Source: UBA5951 sp009936885 (lineage in GTDB: Bacteria > Pseudomonadota > Alphaproteobacteria > Puniceispirillales > Puniceispirillaceae). From it: 50,088 nucleotides of DNA. Where the stretch lies: assembly GCA_937996625.1 (NCBI GenBank), contig CALKVA010000014.1, positions 1 to 50,088 on the forward strand, read 5' to 3'. A program made the translations under genes and the position numbers. Under the pieces are notes generated by a model. It was not told where the DNA came from. It saw only the letters and a list, made by a program, of their open reading frames with translations, and made no database searches. How positions within the stretch are numbered: position 1 is the stretch's first letter; each line of letters starts with the position of its first letter. Below are positions 42,593-50,088 of the stretch, piece after piece.

Positions 42593-43863
42593 TCTGATAA
42601 ATTGCCTTCTAGACCATGCTTTAAAAACTTTTCGGCAAATGATAGTGCTTGTGATATTTCCATTTGTTTTTGCTCGCCCGTTGTCATAACTTTAACTTGG
42701 ATTGTATCGCTCTTAATTTCATTTTCCCCTATGATAAAGCTTAACTTACATCCAATTAAACTAGCTCTTTTTAACTTTTTACCAAGTTGAGGTGCCATGG
42801 GAATATCTGTCTTTAACCCTTGCAGACGTAAATTCTGGGCAAGCGCAAATCCATCTGATGCCGCATTATCATCTGTAATTACGACAGCAATATCGTAGGT
42901 AAATTCCTGTTTTTGTTCTATGAGTAATGCAAGACGCTCAACGCCAGCAGCAAAGCCAACCGCACCGATATCTGGGCCCCCTAGCATAGCAGATAATCCA
43001 TCATAGCGGCCCCCGCCAAGCACTGTCCCTTGAGAGCCAAGTTCGTCTGTAATGAATTCAAATGCGGTGTGAGAATAATAATCAAGGCCTCTGACCAGAT
43101 TAATATCTAGCTGCCAGTTAATACCTGCCTTATCAAGAGCGTTTGTGACCTGCTCGAAATGCTGTTGTGCTTGGGTGGTAAGAAACGCTGGCAATTGAGG
43201 CGCATTTTTTAGAATCTCACGATCCTCATCTGCTTTTGAATCTAGTATCCGCAATGGGTTTTCATTTAGTCTGCGCTGACTATCACTTGATAATTCATTT
43301 TTATAGTGTGATAGAAAAGCGACTAGCGCAGCTCTGTAAGTATCCCTACTCTCTCCATCTCCAAGAGAGTTCAAATGCAATCTACAGCTATGAAGAACAC
43401 CTAATTCAGATAAAAATTGCGCCGCGCACCCAATCACTTCTGCATCAGCCAATGGATTAAAACTTCCAATATATTCACATCCAATTTGGTGGAACTGTCT
43501 CATTCTTCCTTTTTGCGGTCGCTCATATCTAAACATAGGGCCTGCATAAAAAAACTTCTGTGGCAATGATTGGGTAAGGCCATTACTGATCAATGCACGC
43601 ATCACAGACGCTGTGCCTTCAGGTCTGAGCGTTAAGCTCGAGCCCCCTCTATCTTCAAAGCTATATGTCTCTTTTGCAACAACGTCAGAGCTTTCTCCAA
43701 GAGGTCTGCTAAAAACCTCGGTAAATTCAAAAATAGGTGTTTCCATGTCCTGAAAACCGTATCTGCTTGCAATAAGGCTCGCTTTTTCAAGAACAATATT
43801 CATTTGTGATTTCTGTCTAGGCATCAAATCAGCTGTGCCTCGAACAGGTTGCATCGGTTTCAT
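42589..43863 (-). CDS. hisS: Histidyl-tRNA synthetase
   Basis: A 424-residue class II synthetase. It begins MKPMQPVRGTADLMPRQ. Motif 2 is FYAGPMFRYERPQKGRMRQFHQIG, in pieces at 115-138, and the histidine-A motifs LVRGLDYYSHTAFEF and GGGRYDGL follow. The C-terminal anticodon-binding domain starts near YDIAVVITDD. It overlaps prfA by 4 bp and lies 19 bp after ispG in the housekeeping cluster. Confidence 0.97.
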   Translation of the reverse strand: MKPMQPVRGTADLMPRQKSQMNIVLEKASLIASRYGFQDMETPIFEFTEVFSRPLGESSDVVAKETYSFEDRGGSSLTLRPEGTASVMRALISNGLTQSLPQKFFYAGPMFRYERPQKGRMRQFHQIGCEYIGSFNPLADAEVIGCAAQFLSELGVLHSCRLHLNSLGDGESRDTYRAALVAFLSHYKNELSSDSQRRLNENPLRILDSKADEDREILKNAPQLPAFLTTQAQQHFEQVTNALDKAGINWQLDINLVRGLDYYSHTAFEFITDELGSQGTVLGGGRYDGLSAMLGGPDIGAVGFAAGVERLALLIEQKQEFTYDIAVVITDDNAASDGFALAQNLRLQGLKTDIPMAPQLGKKLKRASLIGCKLSFIIGENEIKSDTIQVKVMTTGEQKQMEISQALSFAEKFLKHGLEGNLSE

Positions 43864-43882
43864 TAACCTTGCCTTTCTAGAA

Positions 43883-45013
43883 CTATGGGTGCGCAGGCTT
43901 CTCTAATTCTTGTTGTTTAATCATGGCAGCGCGTTCTTCAACTAGAGTGACAACATGCTCGACAATATTATTATCGGTAAAACGATGGTCAGCCATTCCA
44001 GATAGATATATCTGATGGTTGCCTTTACCGCCGCCCGTAAGACCTATATCGGTTTCACGTGCTTCACCAGGCCCATTCACAACACAGCCGATAATAGAGA
44101 CTGTTATTGGAATATCTATATGGGCAAGTCTCTCTTCAATGTCAGCAACAGACTTTATCACGTCAAATTGTTGGCGAGCACAAGATGGACAGGAAATAAC
44201 CGTAACCCCTCTCCGCCTTAATCCAAGTGATTTTAAAAGCTCATACCCTACCTTAACCTCTTCAACAGGGTCTGCAGATAACGAGACGCGAACCGTATCG
44301 CCGATACCTGCCCATAATAGGTTCCCTAAACCGATAGCAGATTTGACAGTTCCAGCTCTAAGCCCGCCAGCCTCGGTTATGCCTATATGAAGCGGACAAT
44401 CAATCGCTTCAGATAATTGCTGGTATGCGGCGACTGCTAGAAATACATCTGAGGCTTTAACTGAAATTTTATATTGATCAAAATTATGTTCTTCTAATAT
44501 CCTTGCATGTTCTAATGCAGATTCAACCAATGCTTCTGGGCAAGGCTCCGCGTATTTTTCAAGAAGGTGTTTTTCAAGAGAACCTGCATTTACACCGATG
44601 CGCATGGAACAATTATTTGCTTTTGCAGCGGCAACCACCTCTGCTACCCTCGAAGAGTTTCCAATATTGCCAGGGTTAATTCTAAGACAAGCAGCACCTG
44701 CATCAGCTGCCTCTAACGCTCTTTTATAATGAAAATGAATGTCGGCAATAATAGGCACTTCACTCTCATCGCAAATTTGCTTGAGTGCCTTTGTGCTTGC
44801 TTCATCAGGACATGAAACCCTAACAAGGTCGGCGCCTGCATCCACAACTCGACTTATCTGGTCTATTGTTGCCTGCGCATCTGAGGTAAGTGTATTTGTC
44901 ATAGTTTGAACGGAAATAGGTGAGCTACCACCAACAGCTACATTACCAACCATTATTTGACGGGTTTTACGACGATCTATCATTCGAAATGGTCGATAGG
45001 AAGATTGTGACAT
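43883..45013 (-). CDS. ispG: (E)-4-hydroxy-3-methylbut-2-enyl-diphosphate synthase (flavodoxin)
   Basis: A 376-residue iron-sulfur enzyme of the MEP isoprenoid pathway. It starts near RRKTRQIMVGNVAVGG and has GADLVRVSCPDE (60-71). The 4Fe-4S ligands are Cys275 and Cys278 (SCPSCARQ), Cys310 (IIGCVVNGPGEA) and Glu317, matching the E. coli pattern with a five-residue offset. It converts MEcPP to HMBPP in the cytoplasm. It is preceded by a 132-bp gap without an obvious signal after the rodZ-like gene. Confidence 0.96.
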   Translation of the reverse strand: MSQSSYRPFRMIDRRKTRQIMVGNVAVGGSSPISVQTMTNTLTSDAQATIDQISRVVDAGADLVRVSCPDEASTKALKQICDESEVPIIADIHFHYKRALEAADAGAACLRINPGNIGNSSRVAEVVAAAKANNCSMRIGVNAGSLEKHLLEKYAEPCPEALVESALEHARILEEHNFDQYKISVKASDVFLAVAAYQQLSEAIDCPLHIGITEAGGLRAGTVKSAIGLGNLLWAGIGDTVRVSLSADPVEEVKVGYELLKSLGLRRRGVTVISCPSCARQQFDVIKSVADIEERLAHIDIPITVSIIGCVVNGPGEARETDIGLTGGGKGNHQIYLSGMADHRFTDNNIVEHVVTLVEERAAMIKQQELEKPAHP

Positions 45014-45145
45014 TACAAGTTAAACCGCATACTGATGTTAGGTAAATTAGTCTATTTTTGTATTTGGTATAAAAGAATTTTTGGCTCAACACTAGTATTA
45101 AATAACGAGAGCGCCCCTCGTATCAAGCACTAGGCGATTACGCTA

Positions 45146-46258
45146 CTAATCAAATTTTCTGCCAATAATGCTATCTGCACGCAAAGGAAGATCTCTTACA
45201 ATCTCGCCTGTTTTGCCAACCCTGAACGCAGGTGCATCCATCAACTCGAACATTAACCCGCCAGCATTGCCAGTAGTAAGATACAACTTATCGTCCAGAT
45301 TTGCAGCAATACTTTCACCCGTGCGCAGAAGTTTACTAGTTATCACATCTCCATCTGAATTCACCATTTCAATCCATGAAGAAGCTGTTGCTCTTATGGT
45401 TAAGGTGTCAGAAAGCTCAACCTCTTTTGCAACAGCTGACGAAGAATTTGAGGATTGAGGCTTTGGATCGGCTGACACCGCCGTTTGAATATCAGTAGCT
45501 CGCAGTGATTCATCTGGCGCTGAGCTATCTGATGATAACGCTAACTGCGTTTCTTGTTTTTCCAATTTCTCCAATGAAGCTGGTGTCTCTAACGGCGATT
45601 CTGCTTCCACGATTTCAGATTGGCTACTATCATGCACCTGATTATTTTCAAAATAAGAACCGACACCTGCCACTTCAGAACTTGCATCATCGATTAAGGT
45701 TGGCGTTTGTATATCTAGCTGAGTCGCCTGTATCGCCTGCTCGCTATTAGCATTGGTTAAATTTTGAATGGCTGCATCACGCGCATCTGCCATTTGCGGG
45801 ACTTGTTCTGAAACGGGCGGCACTGATACCACCTGGTCAGGCGTATCTCTTAAAACGACAAACCAGCTTGTGTATCCAATGATAGCAATAATCACTGCTA
45901 CCATCGCAAAAGAACTCTTCGAAAACTTAGGAACAAGTGCTTGAACCGGCACTTCGTAATTTGGAGCAACATCTTTATCATCTACAAATGAGAGATAGGC
46001 CGCGATAAGAGCACTGCTATCAATATCAGTGGCTTTGCAATAGCTTCGAATATATCCAGGGACATATGCGATACCTGGTAAATTTTCAAAATCAGAATTT
46101 TCAAGACATTTGAGGTAATTTTTTGGGATACGCAAAGTATCAGACAAATCCTGAAGCGACATCTCTTTACTTCTTCTTGCTGATGCTAGAACGGCACCAA
46201 TTTCGCTTGCATCGAGCAAGCGCGCGTCCGTAAAAATCTGTCCTGGATTTATCGCCAT
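45146..46258 (-). CDS. RodZ-like helix-turn-helix membrane protein (DUF4115)
   Basis: A 370-residue bitopic protein. The N-terminal Xre-type HTH (about 19-90) has IGAVLASARRSKEMSLQDLSDTL in pieces and IPKNYLKCLENSDFENLPG. One membrane helix lies at 117-136. A long acidic, Ser/Gln-rich periplasmic linker (140-275) and a C-terminal DUF4115 beta-domain (about 280-365, ATASSWIEMVNSDGD) follow. This is the architecture of RodZ, the MreB-linked cell-shape protein. Its position between lysC and ispG is conserved in alphaproteobacteria. Confidence 0.87.
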   Translation of the reverse strand: MAINPGQIFTDARLLDASEIGAVLASARRSKEMSLQDLSDTLRIPKNYLKCLENSDFENLPGIAYVPGYIRSYCKATDIDSSALIAAYLSFVDDKDVAPNYEVPVQALVPKFSKSSFAMVAVIIAIIGYTSWFVVLRDTPDQVVSVPPVSEQVPQMADARDAAIQNLTNANSEQAIQATQLDIQTPTLIDDASSEVAGVGSYFENNQVHDSSQSEIVEAESPLETPASLEKLEKQETQLALSSDSSAPDESLRATDIQTAVSADPKPQSSNSSSAVAKEVELSDTLTIRATASSWIEMVNSDGDVITSKLLRTGESIAANLDDKLYLTTGNAGGLMFELMDAPAFRVGKTGEIVRDLPLRADSIIGRKFD

Positions 46259-46344
46259 ATGACCTATTAGTCTCTTATAGTGTATTAACTAGAAATATAT
46301 ATTTAAGTTATAACGACTTTCTAACATGAATTTAACCAATAACG

Positions 46345-46374
46345 ACAAAAAAATAGCTAAATTACGGCTATTTT
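46345..46374 (-). terminator. Intrinsic terminator after lysC
   Basis: On the minus strand AAAATAGC and GCTATTTT (from 46367-46374 and 46350-46357) form a perfect 8-bp stem with a 9-base loop. It is followed by a T-run (A-run on plus at 46347-46353), about 20 bases after the lysC stop. It separates lysC from the rodZ-like operon. Confidence 0.6.
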
Positions 46375-46392
46375 CGGTATTTTTTTGAAATT

Positions 46393-47616
46393 TCACCCAA
46401 TTTTGTCTAATTCAAAAGCGTCATGAAGGCTTCTAACTGCTAATTCGGTGTAATCTGCTTGAATCAAAACAGATATTTTTATTTCCGAAGTTGATATGAC
46501 CTGCATATTGATCTGCTTCTCAGAAAGCACCTCAAACATCCGTTTTGCAATGCCGGACTGAGTTCTCATGGCAGTCCCTATGACTGAAATTTTGGCGATA
46601 TTATTATCATGAACCAATCTTTCAAATGCCAATTCATCTTTTAGATTTGTAAGGTCGCTCACCGCTTTTTCAATATCAATTCTCGCAAGAGAGAATGTGA
46701 TATCGGTTTTTTTCAAATCGGCTGAGGCACTCTGAACAATCATATCAACATTGATATGCAAATCTGCAAGCACACCAAATATTTTAGCCGCAATACCGGG
46801 TTTATCAGGCAAACCAACGACAGTTATTTTAGCCTCTTCTGCTGAATAGGCAATACCACTAACTTTCTGCTTTTCCATTTGCTTTTCCTCATTTTGAACT
46901 AATGTTCCAGGGGAGTCTGTAAAACTAGAGCGAACTTGCAAATTAACATGGTGCCTCATTGCCATTGCAACCGAGCGCGTTTGCAAAACCTTCGCACCAG
47001 CCGATGCCATCTCAAGCATTTCCTCGAACGTAATACTATCTAACTTTCTTGCCTTTGGCATTATCCGCGGGTCAGTTGTGTAAACGCCGTCCACATCTGT
47101 ATAAATATCACATCTATCTGCTTGAATTGCCGCCGCAAGAGCAACCGCAGATGTATCCGAGCCGCCCCGCCCCAAAGTTGATATCCGACCGTCCGGCGCA
47201 ATACCTTGAAAGCCCGCCACTACGGCCACTTGTCCTTGCTCTAGTCTTTTGATAATTTCATCTGCTTGGATTTCTTCTATTCGAGCAGCACCATGCACTT
47301 CATCGGTGCGGAGCGGAATTTGCCAGCCAAGCCAAGAACGCGCATCAACTCCGATATTTTGCAAAGCGATGGATAACAGCCCAACTGTCACTTGCTCTCC
47401 GGTTGAAACGATTGCATCATATTCTCTTGCATCATGCATTGGACCTACCTGTTTTGCCCATTCAACGAGTTGATTTGTAGTGCCAGCCATAGCAGACACT
47501 ACGACAGCCACTTCATCTCCTGCCTCCACACATGACTTGACCTTTTGCGCAACATTTCTGATACGATCAAGATCACCAACAGATGTACCGCCAAATTTTT
47601 GTACTATACGTGCCAT
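46393..47616 (-). CDS. lysC: Aspartate kinase
   Basis: A 407-residue class II aspartokinase. The kinase domain begins MARIVQKFGGTSVGD and has VVVSAMAGTTNQL, GFQGI, TLGRGGSDTSAVALAAA and DVDGVYTTDPR. Two ACT domains (about 265-405) follow, including ITVVGLPDKPGIAAKIFG, usually binding lysine or threonine for feedback control. It makes aspartyl phosphate for Lys, Met and Thr synthesis. It is divergent from ubiG across about 100 bp and followed by a terminator. Confidence 0.97.
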   Translation of the reverse strand: MARIVQKFGGTSVGDLDRIRNVAQKVKSCVEAGDEVAVVVSAMAGTTNQLVEWAKQVGPMHDAREYDAIVSTGEQVTVGLLSIALQNIGVDARSWLGWQIPLRTDEVHGAARIEEIQADEIIKRLEQGQVAVVAGFQGIAPDGRISTLGRGGSDTSAVALAAAIQADRCDIYTDVDGVYTTDPRIMPKARKLDSITFEEMLEMASAGAKVLQTRSVAMAMRHHVNLQVRSSFTDSPGTLVQNEEKQMEKQKVSGIAYSAEEAKITVVGLPDKPGIAAKIFGVLADLHINVDMIVQSASADLKKTDITFSLARIDIEKAVSDLTNLKDELAFERLVHDNNIAKISVIGTAMRTQSGIAKRMFEVLSEKQINMQVISTSEIKISVLIQADYTELAVRSLHDAFELDKIG

Positions 47617-47715
47617 TTTTTTCTATAACTTTAAACTTCGCTTCAGATACTGTAATCGGTTATTAATGAACTCCCTTCCAACACACAAGTCAGAAATTGA
47701 ATCTTGGGAAACAAC

Positions 47716-48450
47716 ATGACGTCTAACTCTACCATCGATTTAGAGGATATAAAGAGATTTGAAGAACTCTCACAAGATTGGTGGGACCCTAAAGGGCCTC
47801 TGAAATCTCTTCACCAATTTACCCCTATCCGAATTGAATATATAAAATCAGCGATTAAGCGTCATCAAAAAGGAAACTGGGAGAGCTCAAAACCACTTGC
47901 CAATATTCGAATATTAGATATTGGGTGTGGCGGCGGGTTACTTGCTGAACCAATGGCACGGCTAGGCGGAATAGTATCTGCTATTGATGGCTCATCCTCT
48001 GCAATTGAAACTGCTAGACTGCATGCTAAAACATCGATGCTTGATATCACCTACACTGCTACTACAGCAGAAGAACTTGCCCTTACTGATAATCAGTTTG
48101 ATGTAGTTTATGCATCAGAGGTTATAGAACATGTATCAGATCGTGCATTATTTTTACATTCCATTCGGCGCCTTATAGCACCAGAAGGCGTCGTGATTTT
48201 CACCACTATAAACAGAACGTTAGCTTCGCTCACATTTGCTAAATTTGCAGCCGAATATGTGCTAAAAATTGTTCCAAAGGGCGCTCATGATTTTGATAAA
48301 TTTGTAAAGCCATCTGAGCTGCAAAATGAAGCCCAAAAAGCTGGTATTATTATAGATGATGTTACAGGATTTAAACCACTGCCAGATGGCAGATTTAAAT
48401 TTTCATCTATTACCGCGGTTAATTATGGTGCTTCTGGATCTTTGATTTGA
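47716..48450 (+). CDS. ubiG: Ubiquinone biosynthesis O-methyltransferase
   Basis: A 244-residue SAM methyltransferase. The start is typical of UbiG (FEELSQDWWDPKGPLKSLHQFTPIR, about 15-39), the SAM motif is ILDIGCGGGLLA (66-77), and FDVVYASEVIEHV and the late FKPLPDGRFKFSSITAVNY follow. It performs both O-methylations in ubiquinone synthesis. A TTG at 47704 is in frame, but the ATG at 47716 gives the family start. It is convergent with the DUF1178 gene. Confidence 0.95.
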   Translation: MTSNSTIDLEDIKRFEELSQDWWDPKGPLKSLHQFTPIRIEYIKSAIKRHQKGNWESSKPLANIRILDIGCGGGLLAEPMARLGGIVSAIDGSSSAIETARLHAKTSMLDITYTATTAEELALTDNQFDVVYASEVIEHVSDRALFLHSIRRLIAPEGVVIFTTINRTLASLTFAKFAAEYVLKIVPKGAHDFDKFVKPSELQNEAQKAGIIIDDVTGFKPLPDGRFKFSSITAVNYGASGSLI

Positions 48451-48473
48451 GTAACAAGATTCTGAATTGAAAA

Positions 48474-49004
48474 TTAATTATCCTTCGGTAATAAAGGTAT
48501 TTCAGCAAACTCAACACCTTCATCTGCTAACTGCTCTCCTTCTTCAGGGGTGCAGGTGCCGTAAATTATATCCTGTTCTTTCTCGCCATAATGAATTTTA
48601 AGCGCCTCCTCTGCAAATTTATCCCCTACATTGCGTCCGTTAGTTTCTACATAACGGCGAACATGTCGCAACATTATTTTAATTTGCTCGGGTGTTATTT
48701 GCTGTTTTGATTGCCCCTTCATCTGGTTATCTACGGGCACGGATAGGTTTGAATTCTGCTCCATGGACGAGCCAGCCTCCACTGGCGAGACTTCCGATTT
48801 CAACACACCATTAGGAACAGCTGGTTGGTTTCTGTGCTTACCTGCGCTTAGGTTTGGCGTCATGAGAGCTCGCTTAACCTTGCTGTTGCCGCATTCAGGA
48901 CAAGCAATCAAGTCACGCTCACATTGTTGCTCAAAGCTTGCTGAGTTACTAAACCAGCCTTCGAACGAGTGATGAAATTCACAAATTAAACTATACTTAA
49001 TCAT
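48474..49004 (-). CDS. DUF1178 family protein
   Basis: A 176-residue protein with an N-terminal zinc-ribbon-like element, MIKYSLICEFHHSFEGWF and ACPECGNSKVKRALMTP (Cys8, Cys35, Cys38 visible). The C-terminal helical part has MLRHVRRYVETNGRNVGDKFAEEALKIHYGE in pieces and GTCTPEEGEQLADEGVEFAEIPLLP. This is the complete DUF1178 pattern, widespread in alpha- and betaproteobacteria, function unknown. It is convergent with ubiG and lies 75 bp downstream of secA on the same strand order. Confidence 0.9.
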   Translation of the reverse strand: MIKYSLICEFHHSFEGWFSNSASFEQQCERDLIACPECGNSKVKRALMTPNLSAGKHRNQPAVPNGVLKSEVSPVEAGSSMEQNSNLSVPVDNQMKGQSKQQITPEQIKIMLRHVRRYVETNGRNVGDKFAEEALKIHYGEKEQDIIYGTCTPEEGEQLADEGVEFAEIPLLPKDN

Positions 49005-49079
49005 CTGGATTTAATCATTTGAATTTCGCTATTTATCTAAACGCTCTCATTTTAATAATACTCAAAATAAATTTGGCCT

Positions 49080-50088
49080 TTAAATTTGACCGTGACAATG
49101 CTTGAATTTCTTGCCAGACCCGCAAGGACACGGAGCGTTTCTTGGAACTTTGTCGCTTTTAACCTGCGTTTCACCTAATGAACTTGCTTGCTTAGCATCT
49201 TTTTTTGCTGGAGCCTCGTCTGTACTGCCCGCATTTTGCTGGGGCCTTAAATTAATATGCGCAAGAGCCATTGTTACTGTCTGCCGCATTTTATCAAGCA
49301 TTCCTTCAAACATCTGGAAGGCTTCCCTCTTATATTCGTTAAGGGGGTCTTTTTGCGCATAGGCTCTCAGATTTATACCCTGACGCAAGTGATCTAAACT
49401 AAGCAAATGCTCTTTCCACTGCTGGTCAAGAATCTGTAATATAACAGATTTTTCAATATTACGCATTGCATCTGGGCCAAAGATTGTTGCTTTGCTAGCC
49501 ATATGGCGATCGCAAGCCGATCTCAGCCTGTCTGTTATTTCGCCATCCGTTACACCATCTTCTGTTACCCAATCAGCGCCTGGAACTTCAATGCCAAGGT
49601 GAGACATTGAGAGTGATGTTAATAAGTCGGCATCCCACATATCAGGAAAACTACCTGCTGGGATGGACTCGCTGACTATCCAATCAATTGTCTCTTCACG
49701 CATCCCTAATATCGTATCATGCACATTTCCTGTTTGCATGATGTCTTTGCGCTGGCTGAACACGACCTGACGTTGATCATTCATAACATCGTCATATTTC
49801 AGCAACTGTTTTCTAATTTCGAAATTATGAGATTCTACCTTAGACTGTGCTTTCTCAACTGCTTTATTAATCCAGTTATGGGCAATAGATTCGCCTTCTT
49901 CTAGGCCAAGTTTTTGCAACATTCCATCTAGCTTTTCAGAACCAAAAATTCGCATCAAATCATCTTCAAGAGATAGAAAAAACTTAGATGATCCTGGATC
50001 GCCTTGTCTGCCTGTTCTGCCTCTAAGCTGATTATCAATGCGTCTTGATTCATGTCGCTCTGTTCCCAGCACAAACAAACCGCCTGCA
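49080..50088 (-). CDS. secA: Protein translocase subunit SecA, C-terminal part (runs off the window)
   Basis: The last 335 or so residues of SecA; the gene begins beyond the right edge. Visible are the end of the second nucleotide-binding domain (GTERHESRRIDNQLRGRTGRQGDPG in pieces), the scaffold and wing regions (LKYDDVMNDQRQVVFSQR, LDQQWKEHLLSLDHLRQGI, LRAYAQKDPLNEYKREAF in pieces) and the C-terminal zinc motif PCPCGSGKKFKHCH, which binds SecB. SecA is the ATPase motor of the Sec channel. The reading frame is open to the last base of the window. Confidence 0.97.
   Translation of the reverse strand, partial: AGGLFVLGTERHESRRIDNQLRGRTGRQGDPGSSKFFLSLEDDLMRIFGSEKLDGMLQKLGLEEGESIAHNWINKAVEKAQSKVESHNFEIRKQLLKYDDVMNDQRQVVFSQRKDIMQTGNVHDTILGMREETIDWIVSESIPAGSFPDMWDADLLTSLSMSHLGIEVPGADWVTEDGVTDGEITDRLRSACDRHMASKATIFGPDAMRNIEKSVILQILDQQWKEHLLSLDHLRQGINLRAYAQKDPLNEYKREAFQMFEGMLDKMRQTVTMALAHINLRPQQNAGSTDEAPAKKDAKQASSLGETQVKSDKVPRNAPCPCGSGKKFKHCHGQI

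Noticed and set aside
48474..50088. Possible novelty of the DUF1178 gene beside secA and ubiG
   Set aside because: These are ordinary conserved housekeeping genes; only the DUF1178 function is unknown.

Overview
The window is about 50 kb of an AT-rich, gene-dense bacterial chromosome. I see no phage, transposase, integrase or CRISPR array. Gene content and order point to an alphaproteobacterium: DUF4167 beside prmC-prfA-hisS-ispG-rodZ-like-lysC, ubiG divergent from lysC, a DUF1178 gene, and an aglEFGAK-type alpha-glucoside operon as known from Sinorhizobium. Low GC, compact spacing and marine-type catabolic genes suggest a SAR116-like marine lineage. That placement is inference from sequence character, not a search result.

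Layout. (1) 1-5.8 kb: small orphan genes, tRNA-Arg(TCG), a CocE/NonD-type hydrolase, a coupled carboxymuconolactone-decarboxylase-like / PQQ-type sugar dehydrogenase pair, and a HIT protein. (2) 5.8-9.4 kb: a minus-strand operon with the small (2Fe-2S) and medium (FAD) subunits of a CoxMSL/xanthine-dehydrogenase-type hydroxylase, an MFS transporter and a dihydroxyphthalate-decarboxylase-like binding-fold protein. The catalytic molybdenum subunit is not here. (3) 9.5-19 kb: envelope sugar genes (O-antigen-ligase-like protein, WecA/MraY-type glycosyltransferase, split heptose genes hldA and hldC, UDP-glucuronate 4-epimerase) interleaved with a thiolase / CaiB-type CoA-transferase / cupin operon and a quinone reductase. 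(4) 19-33.3 kb: a sugar locus with glpK, a YbjJ-like MFS transporter, a GH1 beta-glucosidase, the aglEFGAK-type ABC transporter with a GH13 alpha-glucosidase, an SsuD-like flavin monooxygenase coupled to an aldo/keto reductase, and a divergent Gfo/Idh/MocA oxidoreductase. (5) 33.35-34.02 kb: the remains of a voltage-gated potassium channel, with an in-frame stop and the pore deleted. (6) 34.1-37.4 kb: a zinc uptake regulon, znuA divergent from znuCB-zur, with a 23-bp near-perfect palindrome between them (probable Zur box) and a large His/Asp repeat in ZnuA. (7) 37.5-50 kb: an M23 peptidase, a MOSC protein, then the conserved housekeeping block DUF4167-prmC-prfA-hisS-ispG-rodZ-like-lysC, ubiG, a DUF1178 gene and the 3' part of secA, which runs off the right edge.

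The most interesting region is 20.5-33.3 kb. An SsuD-type monooxygenase, an aldo/keto reductase, a sugar ABC transporter, glycosidases and a Gfo/Idh/MocA protein together resemble the parts list of oxygenative sulfosugar (sulfoquinovose) degradation. This is a hypothesis from gene families and proximity only; no flavin reductase is seen. The other strong observations are the pore-less channel pseudogene and the repeat-expanded ZnuA with its Zur operator. No gene-free stretch exceeds 300 bases except around the channel pseudogene. The largest true intergenic gaps (29572-29841 and 31892-32171) hold a candidate hairpin and short repeats, described below.
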